A DNA stretch of 47,603 nt from Pedobacter sp. V48 (GCF_000523515.1 NZ_AWRU01000032.1:364825-412427), one strand, 5' to 3'; counted from the stretch's first letter, positions 26,904-36,650 are shown. Numbers and translations: made by a program. Notes: generated by a model not told the origin, from the letters alone.

Positions 26904-28094
26904 CTATTTAATCCCTCGCAACAACCTGTCCCATCTGATCTTATGAAAAAAAGAAGCCTCTTTGTCCCAGCTCATCCAAATAAAGAGTGCCTTACCAACA
27001 ATATGATCTTCAGGCACAAAACCCCAATAACGAGAATCTGTAGAATTATGTCGATTATCGCCCATCATCCAATAATAATTCATTTTAAAGGTATAAGAAG
27101 CTGCTGGTTTATCGTTGATATACCAGCTGCCTCCTTTCTTTTCCACCTTGTTTCCTTCATAGGTTCTAATCGCCCTGTAGTATAATGGCATCGTATTACT
27201 ATCTAGTTGAACAGTCAAGCCCTTGGCCGGAATTTTTATAGGTCCAAAGTTATCAATGTTCCATTTCCGGTGAGGATCAAGCGGAAAGAGATCACCATCA
27301 TCTACTGCATCGGATTTCACTTCTAAATCAGCAGACTTTATAAAATCAAACTTTTTTAATTCGGCAATCATTTCCAGAGTAGCATAAACAATATAGGTAG
27401 AGGCATTCAGCTCTTGCATTTCACTAACCGTAAAACCCAATTCTTTAAAAACCTCGAAATTCACATTAGTGGTTTTAAACTGGATTCTATATGGCATTTT
27501 CCCAGTATTTTTCAATGGTTCTTTTTTGCCATCCACACTTACCACACCAGCGCTCATGCTGACTATATCCCCGGGAATCCCTATGCACCTCTTGATGATA
27601 TTTTCTCTTTTATCTACCGGTCTGCTCGTGATCGTATATTGACTATGAACCGCACTCCAACCCATTTGACTGACTAAATTGTAATAACTAGGCTCCTGGT
27701 TCTCCAGCGCTACTGTATCCCCGACAGGCAAATTGAAAACCACCACGTCATTTCTCTTGATATCAGAAAAACCCGGTAAACGTCTATATTTCCACTGCAC
27801 ACCGTCCCAATAAGCTTTCGTTCCTGTAACTGGCATAGAATGATGCGCAAACGGGAAGGCAACAGGTGTCATTGGAATTCTCGCGCCATAATTCACTTTG
27901 CTTACAAAAAGATAATCGCCAATCAAAAGAGATTTCTCCATTGAACCACTTGGAATGGTATAAGCTTCAATAAAAAAGACCCTGATTAAAGTTGCCGCAA
28001 TGACAGCAAAGATGATGGCATCAAACCATTCTCTTTTTTTCGTTTTTTTCTTTTGATCTGCACCATGTCTTTTCAGAGAAAATTTCCAATTCAT
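26904..28094 (-). CDS. lepB: Signal peptidase I
   Basis: A 396-residue leader peptidase that removes signal peptides from exported proteins at the periplasmic face of the inner membrane. A basic N-terminus (1-22) precedes one membrane segment (~24-42). The catalytic Ser51 lies in IPSGSMEKSL, and the general-base Lys168 in IIKRCIGIPGD. The third box, MMGDNRHNSTDSRYWGFVP, is near the C-terminus. A ~100-residue insertion between the boxes is usual for Bacteroidota enzymes, so the length is normal. It stands alone on the minus strand. Confidence 0.95.
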   Translation of the reverse strand: MNWKFSLKRHGADQKKKTKKREWFDAIIFAVIAATLIRVFFIEAYTIPSGSMEKSLLIGDYLFVSKVNYGARIPMTPVAFPFAHHSMPVTGTKAYWDGVQWKYRRLPGFSDIKRNDVVVFNLPVGDTVALENQEPSYYNLVSQMGWSAVHSQYTITSRPVDKRENIIKRCIGIPGDIVSMSAGVVSVDGKKEPLKNTGKMPYRIQFKTTNVNFEVFKELGFTVSEMQELNASTYIVYATLEMIAELKKFDFIKSADLEVKSDAVDDGDLFPLDPHRKWNIDNFGPIKIPAKGLTVQLDSNTMPLYYRAIRTYEGNKVEKKGGSWYINDKPAASYTFKMNYYWMMGDNRHNSTDSRYWGFVPEDHIVGKALFIWMSWDKEASFFHKIRWDRLLRGIK

Positions 28095-28334
28095 TCCTAA
28101 TAGTCAGTAAGATTTAAATGATAAAACAATTTGTGGTAAAAGATTTTTAGAGCTAGAAACAATTACATTGTTACAGCAGTCAATTACATGCGTCTAATAA
28201 ATCTGATGCCTATACTGTCGGAATTCCCATTAAAATATTTTTCAATACACAAGCTCAGCTCTCCTACTAATTCATCCATCTCGTCACAAATTTTAAATAA
28301 AAGTCTAATTTAGCTGACTAGAATCAAGCGCATC

Positions 28335-29432
28335 ATGAAAACCGTCATCGGCCTCTTACTCATTCTTTTCGCCTGTTGCCAATTGAATGCCCAGATAAAG
28401 GTGCCTGTCAAAATAGATACTACGCAGCGCAAAAATTTAGCGCTATATCAATTCCTTAACACTTATATGCAACAAGACACCATCAGTAAGGAAATGTGGC
28501 ATCCAAAATACAAGGACAAAAAAGTTTACAACTATACCATGGATTGGATATGGAGTGCCTATACACCAAAACAAATCACAGAACGGTTTGAACTTGAGCT
28601 ATCGGAATTACAAAACATTAACGATACCCTTTCCTATGTTAAAATTCTGGCCAAAGCCAGACCGGAGAAAATAGAAGATGATTATACAAATGTCTATAAA
28701 TTTTATATCGTGAGGACCGGTAACAAGTTTTATTTGGACAACTGTAAGGACTATGACGTGCAGCGATTCAAAAAATACACCACCAGAAACCTGGTCTTCT
28801 ACGTGTCGCCTTTTTATACAGTTGATGAGAAAAAGCTGCATCAGGCAAGCGAGCAAGTTGATTCCTTATATGCAAAACTTAAACAGCCGCCTCTTATTAG
28901 ACCTATAGCTTATTACATGTGTTCCAGCGAGGAAGAATTAAACAACCTCTCCAACATTGTGATCTGGAATGGGGGCTTGACAGGTTATACTAATATCCCT
29001 GAAGGATACGTGGTGGCTATAAATGACAATCCGAGTTATAAACATGAGTTCGTTCATGCGATTTTACGGTCAAGTGCAAACTGCTTCTTTATGCAGGAAG
29101 GAATCGCCACCCTATATGGCGGCACGAACAAAGGTCAGACCAGCTATGAAATGGGATTAGCAGAACTTAAAGCTTGCTACAAAACTGGAAAATGTACTTT
29201 CGACAACTTGTATGAAAGAAAAGTGGAACAACAATACAACAGCAGCTTAACCTACACCTTTGCAGCTGTTTTCTGCAAGTATCTGATAGACAATTACGGA
29301 CTGGAATATTTTTATAAACTCTATTACAATAGGGAAATCACAAGCAGCAATTTCATAAAAAAAGTGAGTGAAATAACCGGAAAAAGTCAAGACAAGATAA
29401 AAGAAGGAGTTGAAGTAATTATCCTCCAATAG
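28335..29432 (+). CDS. Secreted HExxH metallopeptidase-like protein
   Basis: A 365-residue exported protein with a signal peptide ending at LNAQ (20). It carries HEFVH at 237-241 with Glu255 in MQEGIATLYGG, which fits a gluzincin zinc site (two His plus a downstream Glu) like peptidase MA/M1-related families. The N-terminal ~150 residues resemble a small alpha/beta lumazine-like or NTF2-like domain but I cannot name it. The substrate is unknown. It is monocistronic, with no terminator until the hairpin at 29694. Confidence 0.75.
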   Translation: MKTVIGLLLILFACCQLNAQIKVPVKIDTTQRKNLALYQFLNTYMQQDTISKEMWHPKYKDKKVYNYTMDWIWSAYTPKQITERFELELSELQNINDTLSYVKILAKARPEKIEDDYTNVYKFYIVRTGNKFYLDNCKDYDVQRFKKYTTRNLVFYVSPFYTVDEKKLHQASEQVDSLYAKLKQPPLIRPIAYYMCSSEEELNNLSNIVIWNGGLTGYTNIPEGYVVAINDNPSYKHEFVHAILRSSANCFFMQEGIATLYGGTNKGQTSYEMGLAELKACYKTGKCTFDNLYERKVEQQYNSSLTYTFAAVFCKYLIDNYGLEYFYKLYYNREITSSNFIKKVSEITGKSQDKIKEGVEVIILQ

Positions 29433-29540
29433 ATTTCGAGAGGGTAGTTCCTTATAAAGAAAACAAATACGTGGTTAATTAAGTAACAAATTGGTTGTGT
29501 CGAAATGACCTTCATTATTAAGTGACGGATTAAAACTTCC

Positions 29541-29693
29541 AAAAAGATCATTACGGGGATGAACACCCTACTTACCTCCCCATAAACACTAAAATTCTTA
29601 GCAAAATCTAAAAAACTAAAATAATTCAATATCCCTCCATAAACCTACTTCAAACAGGAATTGATTCGAAATAATCAAACGGGGAACCACCAT
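29541..29693 (-). pseudogene. Diverged repeat, copy 1, frameshifted coding remnant
   Basis: This stretch matches 34447-34597 in the same orientation at roughly 80 percent by eye. On the minus strand both encode a protein with EVGLWRDI and then YF-x-FLDFAK-x-x-SVY. In this copy one extra base between these two parts (near 29626) breaks the frame. It is a relic of a gene whose family I do not recognise. Confidence 0.55.
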
Positions 29694-29732
29694 AATGGAC
29701 AACCTCGATAATTCCGAGTTGTCCATTTTTTT
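29694..29732 (+). terminator. Strong intrinsic terminator
   Basis: AATGGACAA at 29694-29702 and CTCG pair with CGAG and TTGTCCATT (ending 29726), with one bulged C, followed by a run of seven T residues. The polarity is plus strand. It lies 260 bases beyond the metallopeptidase stop, exactly where the diverged repeat ends, so it may have belonged to a lost gene. Confidence 0.7.
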
Positions 29733-29953
29733 GACTGTTTTAAAACTTTTGTGATATCTGCAATAAGCTTCCTTAGCGTTGCAACGGCCAGCCGCTTTCT
29801 CCGAAATAACAATTGTGCCTTCTTTATCTGAAATTTGAAATTAAATTACGATATTTAATAGTCCGCATCAACCGCCCTAAAATTATACTTGAAGGCCGGC
29901 AATTCGGAACAATTAACCAAACACAGAATTTCGCTTCTTAATTATCGCTCTTA

Positions 29954-31396
29954 ATGAAATTAATATCCTTCTTGTGTGTTTTCTTAATCGCGGTTAGCTG
30001 CTTTGCTCAAAAAACCACTAGCTTCCTACTTAAAGGAAATGTAAAGAATTTTGATGATACCTTTTTTGAATTGGCCACTACAGGGTATTTTAACAATACT
30101 GTGAATGCTGTATTAGTGGATAAAAAAGGTAATTTTTCTAAACACATTTACATAGATGGTATTCAGGACTTTTATCTGTATCTGAATAATGATGCCATCA
30201 CTGCTTTTGCTGTTCCTGGTGACACCATAGAAGTGAATTGGGATCAAAAGAATTTCAAAAACAGCTTCAAAATCAATAGTCCATCGCCAGAGCGCACTCA
30301 GGATTTGTCTATCATGATGGCGATTTATAACGAGAGAAGACAACCCTTTCTTGATTTGAATAGGAAACTGTATGAAGAAAAAAAGCTTGCAGATTCTTCT
30401 AAATATAGGTTAATTAATGACGCATACAATGCAGAATTAAACATCATATTTAGTGCCCCCCATACCAAATACAGCATCACTAAGATTTTTTATGATGCAT
30501 ACTTTAAACATGTGGGATTATTAAGGGGATTACGTGGCAACTTGTTGAATGTATATAAGCTCAAAACAGACGACCGCTACTCCAGTCCTGAGTATACTAA
30601 ATTTGACCATACTTACTTATCGGAAGAAATTTTCATACAATCCGCACCTTACCGCGATTTTCTCTTTGATCAGGTGCGGTTTTACCAACCTTTTAAATAT
30701 TACACAGCATTAAATGGCTCCGGTTATGCTGCGTTCAATCCTACAAAAAAAGACTATCAGTCCGGACAGGCTTTTTTAAATATCATTCCTATTAGAGACT
30801 GGTTTTCGGCAAAAGCGATAATGCTTGGTTTTGAGCACTATGATTTTAAAGATGTTAAGGCAGTTTATGAGGACTATCTGGTACAAGGAAGTATACCCGC
30901 TTACCTTGATACGGTCAAAACATTTTATAGCAACGCTAGTAAGTTAGCGCCCGGACAGCCAGCGCCCGTATTTACCCTGAAGGATATAAAAGGTAAATCA
31001 ATTTCGCTAAATGATTTTAAAGGCAAAGTGGTTTATATTGATTTCTGGGGTGTATACTGTGGCCCCTGCATTAGCGATATCAAAGAAAGCGGAACAAAGG
31101 TGCATGAGAAATATAAAGACAAAGATGTAGTATTTCTAAACATTTGTGTGGATCAAAAAGGTAGCACCTGGACAAATAAGGTAAAGGAATTAAAACTCGA
31201 TGGAGTGAACCTTGTTGCAGAAGGGTGGACAACCAATCAGGTCTGTAAAGATTATAACATCAATGCCATTCCGCATTATGTGTTAATTGACAAAGAAGGC
31301 AAAATAATCAATAATAATGCCCCGGGATTATACCAATTAGCAGGAGATGGAGCAAATGATCTGGATAAAGCTTTAAAAGTTGAAAAGAGCAAATAG
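29954..31396 (+). CDS. TlpA-like thiol-disulfide oxidoreductase with N-terminal DUF4369-like region
   Basis: A 480-residue exported protein with a signal peptide (MKLISFLCVFLIAVSCFA). The N-terminal ~320 residues resemble the domains that precede thioredoxins in Bacteroidota. Residues ~336-475 form an AhpC/TSA/TlpA thioredoxin fold, opening with APGQPAPVFTLKDIKGK and carrying the redox pair Cys369-G-P-Cys372 in GVYCGPC. It also has the cis-proline strand (NAIPHYVLID). It probably reduces or shuffles disulfides in the periplasm. No partner gene is adjacent; it converges with the serine hydrolase gene. Confidence 0.9.
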   Translation: MKLISFLCVFLIAVSCFAQKTTSFLLKGNVKNFDDTFFELATTGYFNNTVNAVLVDKKGNFSKHIYIDGIQDFYLYLNNDAITAFAVPGDTIEVNWDQKNFKNSFKINSPSPERTQDLSIMMAIYNERRQPFLDLNRKLYEEKKLADSSKYRLINDAYNAELNIIFSAPHTKYSITKIFYDAYFKHVGLLRGLRGNLLNVYKLKTDDRYSSPEYTKFDHTYLSEEIFIQSAPYRDFLFDQVRFYQPFKYYTALNGSGYAAFNPTKKDYQSGQAFLNIIPIRDWFSAKAIMLGFEHYDFKDVKAVYEDYLVQGSIPAYLDTVKTFYSNASKLAPGQPAPVFTLKDIKGKSISLNDFKGKVVYIDFWGVYCGPCISDIKESGTKVHEKYKDKDVVFLNICVDQKGSTWTNKVKELKLDGVNLVAEGWTTNQVCKDYNINAIPHYVLIDKEGKIINNNAPGLYQLAGDGANDLDKALKVEKSK

Positions 31397-31473
31397 TCTC
31401 AATTTAGTTCGCAAAGCACCCTCATGATGATTAAGAGGAACTCAACATACAAGCAACATATCCAGTCTTTAGA

Positions 31474-32661
31474 TTATTTTTTTACTAGTCTTTCCCCATA
31501 TTTTTTCAGGATCTTCAATATATCTGTCCTGTCTTTCAGGTAAATATTGGTCAAGAAAACAATACCGACATGATCATTAAACAAAATATTGGTGGTAACT
31601 CCCGGATCGTCCCCGTCATGACCGATATATCCGTCGTTGTAAATATTCCAAAATACTCCTTTATTACGTGTTTGAAGGTTCATATTAGCAGGTACGGTAG
31701 CTGCCGTAAAGACAGGTTTAAACATGGTTTTAACAGATTCTTTGGTAAGTATTTTCGAATTACCATTTAGGCCACGGATCATTTCCAGGAGGTATTTACT
31801 TAGATCCAGTGCTGAAGTTCTGAGCCCCCCATCTGGATAGGTTGTTAATGTATAATATGGAAAAGCCATTTGTTTGCTGAAATAAGGAACCGAATGTTGT
31901 TTTAAATTCCTTCTAGTTAAATACCAGTCAGAATGATGCATTTTGAGAGGTCCAAAAACATATTTTTCCGTAAACGCAGGAAATGACATGCCTGACTTGA
32001 CCTCAATAAGATAAGCCGCCAATGCGGACCCGACATTGCTATAGCTTGCACGTTTTCCCGGTTCGCTGTCATAAAAATTTTTAGCGCTGTATAATTTTCC
32101 CGTCGGAATTAAGTAAGACTTTAAGAAAGTTTGTAGCGTTGTATCCTCAAGATCTGATGTATATCCATGCGCTTTCATGAACTGACCTAGTATTGGGTCT
32201 AAATCAGATGACTTCCAGAAACGGTAGGTCCTGTTAAACATGTCCTCATTATCGATAATTCCGGAAGTGTGGGTAGTGAGGTCCTTAACTCTGATTACCT
32301 GATTCGGGCAATAAGGGTTTACCACTTTAAAAGGTAGTATCTCATTGATGTCTGTCTCCAGCGTAAAATAATTTAATTCAATCGCTTTCATTAGCGCAAC
32401 CGCAACAACTGTTTTACTTACCGAGCCTATATTCTGGATGGTTTTTGGCGTAAATGTTTTTTGATTCTTAATGTCGGCGTATCCAAATCCTTTCTGATAT
32501 ATTGGCCCTTTATTGTTTAGAATGACCACTGCAAAACCCGGCAAATCCTTTTTATGCAGGTATTCATTAAGATGATACGTCAGTGAGTCAACAGTAGTTT
32601 GTGCAATCACAACGCCTGGAAATAACACCATAAGGAGAGAAAGAATTTTAAGAAATCTCAT
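31474..32661 (-). CDS. Serine hydrolase, class C beta-lactamase/penicillin-binding-like
   Basis: A 395-residue exported protein with a signal peptide ending near VVIAQ. The catalytic S80-V-S-K83 motif lies in NIGSVSKTVV, Y207-S-N in RASYSNVGSA, and a third-box HDGDD lies near the C-terminus. These make it a member of the beta-lactamase class C/EstB/DD-peptidase superfamily. The family includes esterases, D-aminopeptidases and peptidoglycan enzymes, so it need not confer resistance. It lies 74 bases downstream of the membrane AraC regulator on the same strand, so that regulator may control it. Confidence 0.88.
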   Translation of the reverse strand: MRFLKILSLLMVLFPGVVIAQTTVDSLTYHLNEYLHKKDLPGFAVVILNNKGPIYQKGFGYADIKNQKTFTPKTIQNIGSVSKTVVAVALMKAIELNYFTLETDINEILPFKVVNPYCPNQVIRVKDLTTHTSGIIDNEDMFNRTYRFWKSSDLDPILGQFMKAHGYTSDLEDTTLQTFLKSYLIPTGKLYSAKNFYDSEPGKRASYSNVGSALAAYLIEVKSGMSFPAFTEKYVFGPLKMHHSDWYLTRRNLKQHSVPYFSKQMAFPYYTLTTYPDGGLRTSALDLSKYLLEMIRGLNGNSKILTKESVKTMFKPVFTAATVPANMNLQTRNKGVFWNIYNDGYIGHDGDDPGVTTNILFNDHVGIVFLTNIYLKDRTDILKILKKYGERLVKK

Positions 32662-32735
32662 TGTTCTATTATTTGTTTTACACTAATTAATAGTGTGAAA
32701 ATGGATAATATGTGTGTGCCAATCGCCCGTCTAAG

Positions 32736-33836
32736 CTAAGACGCACGTGTTGAAGTACGTTGAAATTCGGAAGGAGAGATCCCTGTGTTCTCTTTAAAAG
32801 CCTTGTTAAAGGTTGTTTTTGAATTAAAACCGGATTCAAGAGCTATCCCAAGAATATTGTAATGAGAGTATCTCGACTCAAGTAACATTTTTTTGCTTTC
32901 ATTTACTCGGTACCTGTTAATGAAGGAGTAAAAGTTCTCCTTAAACTCTTCATTCAATACCTGCGAAAGATGAATAGGTTTCATTTGTAATCTATCCGCC
33001 AAAGAAGTAAGCGTAAGCTCGTTATTAAGGTATGGCTTCTCGGTCTCCATTAAGTGTTTAACATGTTCAACCATTTCGGATTTCTCCAGAACAGATAGGG
33101 TTGAATTTTTGTACCTCTTTTCTCTTTGTTTTAGTTCCGCTACCTCAAGCTCCGGCAGCATGCTTCTGTAAATGCCTTTTTGTGCTATAATATGATAACC
33201 GAGCCAATAACTGAAAATTAAAAGGCTGTACCCTGTCAGATTAAGCCAATCTTTTTCGAAACCACTTAATGTCCAGAAGACGATGACAATCAACAATAAA
33301 ATCACCATTATTCTTACCCAGTTAAGGTCGTTTTCCCGAGCTGTAGAGGTAAGATCCTTCAAGATTTGTTGATGCTGATTTACGAGACCATTAATGAGGA
33401 ACACGTAAATTATTCCCTGGATGTTATTATAATATTTGTATAAAATTCTTAAAAAAGAAATATTGTGATACTGTTCTATAATGGGTAATGGAAATACCCA
33501 GATTAATAGAAATATAAGAATAGGTATTAAATGAACAATATGTTTTTTCTGAAAACGGAACAAGTTTTGGGTCAGGGAAGCAATATAAAAATAGAGTGAT
33601 GAGAAAGCAATAAGCAGCGAAAATTCATCCAGAAACCGAAAGTAGTTCCCGTAGACCCCATTGAAAACCAATAAATCATATAACTGATTTAAACCAAGAG
33701 AAATGCAAAACGACAAGAGAAAAAGGCTAGCAGTCTTGCTGCGATTTTGTCTTATCAGAAATGTGTAAAGACCAATAGAGAAAAAATTTACGCAGATTAT
33801 TGCAGATACAAGTGTTTCTGGATTAAGGTTGATCAT
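32736..33836 (-). CDS. Membrane-anchored AraC-family regulator
   Basis: A 366-residue protein. Residues ~8-220 contain six or seven hydrophobic membrane segments. Residues ~255-366 form an AraC HTH domain, with LTSLADRLQMKPIHLSQVLNE as the first helix-turn-helix and YNILGIALESGFNSKTTFNKAFKENTGISPSEFQR as the second, shown here as segments of one domain running to the C-terminus. Such proteins sense a signal at the membrane and act on nearby promoters. The neighbouring serine hydrolase is the likely target by position; this is inference. Confidence 0.88.
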   Translation of the reverse strand: MINLNPETLVSAIICVNFFSIGLYTFLIRQNRSKTASLFLLSFCISLGLNQLYDLLVFNGVYGNYFRFLDEFSLLIAFSSLYFYIASLTQNLFRFQKKHIVHLIPILIFLLIWVFPLPIIEQYHNISFLRILYKYYNNIQGIIYVFLINGLVNQHQQILKDLTSTARENDLNWVRIMVILLLIVIVFWTLSGFEKDWLNLTGYSLLIFSYWLGYHIIAQKGIYRSMLPELEVAELKQREKRYKNSTLSVLEKSEMVEHVKHLMETEKPYLNNELTLTSLADRLQMKPIHLSQVLNEEFKENFYSFINRYRVNESKKMLLESRYSHYNILGIALESGFNSKTTFNKAFKENTGISPSEFQRTSTRAS

Positions 33837-33837
33837 T

Positions 33838-34125
33838 CAATGCGAATATATTAATATTCTCGGATACGATCTTTCTTTATCCAATAATAACGGCACGGTC
33901 GCGTCAGGTGGTAGCTGTACATTTGGCCCATTATTCATGGTAAACAAAGCATTAAATTCCTCAGAGTTTTATGATCTTACAGGTACGTTTTCGTTCCCCA
34001 ACATGAGCTATACCGACATAACTTTCGACCCATCCGGAAATATGTACATCAGCGCCGCCGTCAGCTATGGTCGCCGTTTGTGTGAGCCGTCAAGTATGGG
34101 CAAGACAGGCAGCTTGATTGTTTAA
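33838..34125 (+). pseudogene. NHL-repeat-like protein fragment
   Basis: A roughly 95-codon plus-strand frame without a usable start; upstream it runs into the head of the AraC gene. It contains MSYTDITFDPSGNMYISA, a typical NHL/beta-propeller blade, preceded by a Gly/Ser-rich stretch. No signal peptide or further blades remain. It looks like a broken piece of a secreted propeller protein. Confidence 0.45.
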
Positions 34126-34352
34126 TTTATGATCCAATAGCTGTTAGTCACTGGCCAATAATCCCCTCCATCCCCTTAATAGCTCCGAATTTGGTTGGAG
34201 CTATATTTAATGCTATCGCGAACTGAATCAAGGCGCGAAATATTAATGACTATCAGGCACTTAATAAAAAAGGTACTAGAAACCGAACAACTTTCTCTAT
34301 CAGAACACTTGATAGTATATTAGAAGTTAAAAAGCATATTCTTAAAATTAAA
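34126..34352 (+). other. Gap with hairpin at 34179-34204
   Basis: ATAGCTCC (34179-34186) and GGAGCTAT (34197-34204) form an 8-bp stem with a 10-base loop, followed by an AT-rich tract. This is a plausible terminator for the upstream fragment. Nothing else was recognised. Confidence 0.4.
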
Positions 34353-34700
34353 TTAAAATAGCTGACATTGTAACGTCAGAACTAAAAAGGTCCTGAGTTT
34401 ACCGGCAAACCTTATATAAAGATCAAATGGATCATAATTGCCACGCAAAAAGATCACTACGGGAATGAACGGTCTACTTGCTCTCTTATAAACACTAGAT
34501 TTCTTAGCAAAATCTAAAAAATTAAAATAATCAATATCCCTCCATAGACCAACTTCATGTAGGAATTGACTCGAAAGATCAAGTGGAGTACCACCATTTA
34601 AACCCTTTAGGTCAATCGAAAGGTTTTTTGTTTTTATAGCATCCCTCTCGGTTAAACACTCCTTTATCATTACCAGTACCACCTCACAATGTAATTTCAT
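34353..34700 (-). pseudogene. Diverged repeat, copy 2, 115-codon remnant ORF
   Basis: An ATG-started frame of 115 codons. Its middle (34447-34597) is the second copy of the repeat at 29541-29693 and is uninterrupted here: GGTPLDLSSQFLHEVGLWRD then DYFNFLDFAKKSSVYKRASR. The ends on either side do not match the other copy. The family is not recognised. It may be a small functional gene, but the presence of a frameshifted sister copy makes a truncated relic more likely. Confidence 0.45.
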
Positions 34701-34890
34701 TCAAGTTACAGTATAAGCCCATGTTTTTATCAGAAAAACATGGACTAGACATGGACTTTTGAAAAATAGTATCGATATAAGGTGTAGCCACCATGCACAG
34801 GCGAATTATTCCATATAAAAATAATATAACTTATCAATTATTTAGTTCTCATTATTAGTACTTTTACTAATAACTGAGCAACTAGTTGAA

Positions 34891-36141
34891 ATGAAAAGAA
34901 AACTATCTTTAATTGAAGGGACCATGTATGCCGGTGGTAAAACAGCTGTAAATGTTGTTTCCTCTGTTACAATTAAAGGTGAAGTTCAGGAATCTGACCT
35001 ACATACCTCACTGTTAAAAATTCAGGCCAGGCATCCGCTGCTGAGCAGTAATGTTTGGGAAGACGAGGCGGGCATTCCTTATTTTGTTGGGCAGAGTCCA
35101 ATTCAAAGAATTGCTGTGCGTGTAGTTATCCGACAAACAGACAAGGATTGGGAAAAGGAATCTATCACAGAATGCCTTACTCCATTTAACACTAAGAATG
35201 ATACTTTGGTTAGGTTGGTGTGGTTAAAATCAGAAAGCGTTTCGGACCTGATTGTTGTTGGCCATCATTGCATATGTGATGGCAGATCTATCCTGAATCT
35301 TATGGACGAAACATTGTCTTTGTTAGCCGATCCTGAAAAAGAAATAGGTGCTTATAAATCCTTTTCCTCTATACAGGATTTTATTCCTCCCGAAATTAGG
35401 GAAAGCAACGCAAACAAATTAAAGATTCAATTATTTTCTAAAGCTGCAAAACTTGCCTTACTTGCCGTGGCCTTTAAAAAAGAGATTAAAAGAGAAAAAC
35501 CATTTTTTTTACATTGGAAACTTTGCAAAGAGGAATCTTCGCTAATTATTGAAAAATGCAAATCTGAAAGGGCTTCTGTTCACGATGCGCTAAGTGTGTC
35601 ATTTTTAAGAGGGTTTAAAGAAATTAAAACCATAAAATCGCACTCCAGACTTTATTGTGCAGTAGACATGCGGAAATTCCTGCCAGAAGTTAAAAGCAAT
35701 ATGCTCTTTGCTTTTCCGGCAATGGTTGGGCTCAATCTATCGAACAAGAAAACGAATAGTTTTTGGAACCAAATCCATGAATTTAAAAATGGCCTGGCAA
35801 AAAAAATAGATGAGATGAATGTAAATACCGTATTGCTATACAGCGAGTGCCTTTTGCCTTCTTTACCCAGAATGACCAGATATGCCAAGGCTGATAAAGG
35901 AGCCCATGATTTTACCCTTTCAAACCTGGGAAAGGTAAGCATCAGCGAGAAATATGGCGCCCTTGAAATCGAATCTTTGCAATCCCCTTCAACAATTTTT
36001 CCTTTCGGTAATCCAACAACTCTATTTACAACTTATTTTAAAGGGCAAATTGATTTAGTTTTCACATCTGATGAGCATTTTATAAAACGGGAAGATGCGT
36101 TGGCCTTAAAAGAGAGTGCATTGAGTATGATCATAAAATAA
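34891..36141 (+). CDS. Condensation-domain/PapA-like acyltransferase
   Basis: A 416-residue protein with the catalytic HHxxxDG motif at 125-131 (VVGHHCICDGRS). This places it in the chloramphenicol-acetyltransferase-like superfamily that includes NRPS condensation domains, PapA acyltransferases and alcohol acyltransferases. A second family element, DFTLSNLGKV, is in the C-terminal half. It stands alone, with no carrier protein or NRPS nearby, so a stand-alone O- or N-acyl transfer to a lipid or small molecule is likely. Substrates are unknown. Confidence 0.82.
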   Translation: MKRKLSLIEGTMYAGGKTAVNVVSSVTIKGEVQESDLHTSLLKIQARHPLLSSNVWEDEAGIPYFVGQSPIQRIAVRVVIRQTDKDWEKESITECLTPFNTKNDTLVRLVWLKSESVSDLIVVGHHCICDGRSILNLMDETLSLLADPEKEIGAYKSFSSIQDFIPPEIRESNANKLKIQLFSKAAKLALLAVAFKKEIKREKPFFLHWKLCKEESSLIIEKCKSERASVHDALSVSFLRGFKEIKTIKSHSRLYCAVDMRKFLPEVKSNMLFAFPAMVGLNLSNKKTNSFWNQIHEFKNGLAKKIDEMNVNTVLLYSECLLPSLPRMTRYAKADKGAHDFTLSNLGKVSISEKYGALEIESLQSPSTIFPFGNPTTLFTTYFKGQIDLVFTSDEHFIKREDALALKESALSMIIK

Positions 36142-36183
36142 TTATTTATATTTAAATAACGTTGAAACTAACGAGATAAAACC

Positions 36184-36642
36184 ATGAAACTATTAAAATT
36201 AATCATCCTTTCTGCAGTTACATTAGCCTCATGTTCTGGGCAACCAGAAGCCAAAAAAACATCAGAGCAATCTATAAATGGAACCTGGAAACTTGTATCC
36301 GCAAAAGTGATAACCAAAGGTGATACCCTAAATACTTTCCCCGTAGAAAATCAGGAGATGATTAAAGAATTTAATGATACACATTTTTCTTTTTTCAAGC
36401 ATGATGTTAACAAGGGAAAGGGAAAAGGAGCTATTTTCGATGCAGGTAGCGGCACATATACATTAAATGGAGATAAATACGAGGAACATCTTCAATACTG
36501 CAGCTTTAGAGATTGGGAAAATTTAAAATTCAGTTTTACTTTAAAAATAAGCAATGATACATTAGTGCAACGTGGCATTGAAAAAATAGACAGTCTGAAT
36601 GTTAACCATGAGATTGTAGAAACCTACGTTAAGTTACACTAG
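36184..36642 (+). CDS. Small lipocalin-like lipoprotein
   Basis: A 152-residue lipoprotein with a clear signal (MKLLKLIILSAVTLASC, lipidated Cys17). The mature part reads NGTWKLVSAKVI and then alternating strands ending in GIEKIDSLNVNHEIVETYVK, like the lipocalin/DUF4488-type proteins of Bacteroidota. Ligand unknown. The stop is 8 bases before the next AraC gene start, so the two are probably co-transcribed. Confidence 0.78.
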   Translation: MKLLKLIILSAVTLASCSGQPEAKKTSEQSINGTWKLVSAKVITKGDTLNTFPVENQEMIKEFNDTHFSFFKHDVNKGKGKGAIFDAGSGTYTLNGDKYEEHLQYCSFRDWENLKFSFTLKISNDTLVQRGIEKIDSLNVNHEIVETYVKLH

Positions 36643-36650
36643 GATAAGGT

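Noticed and set aside
31474..32661. Antibiotic-resistance beta-lactamase
   Set aside because: The S-x-x-K and Y-S-N motifs are shared with esterases and peptidases of the same fold; nothing points to beta-lactam hydrolysis.
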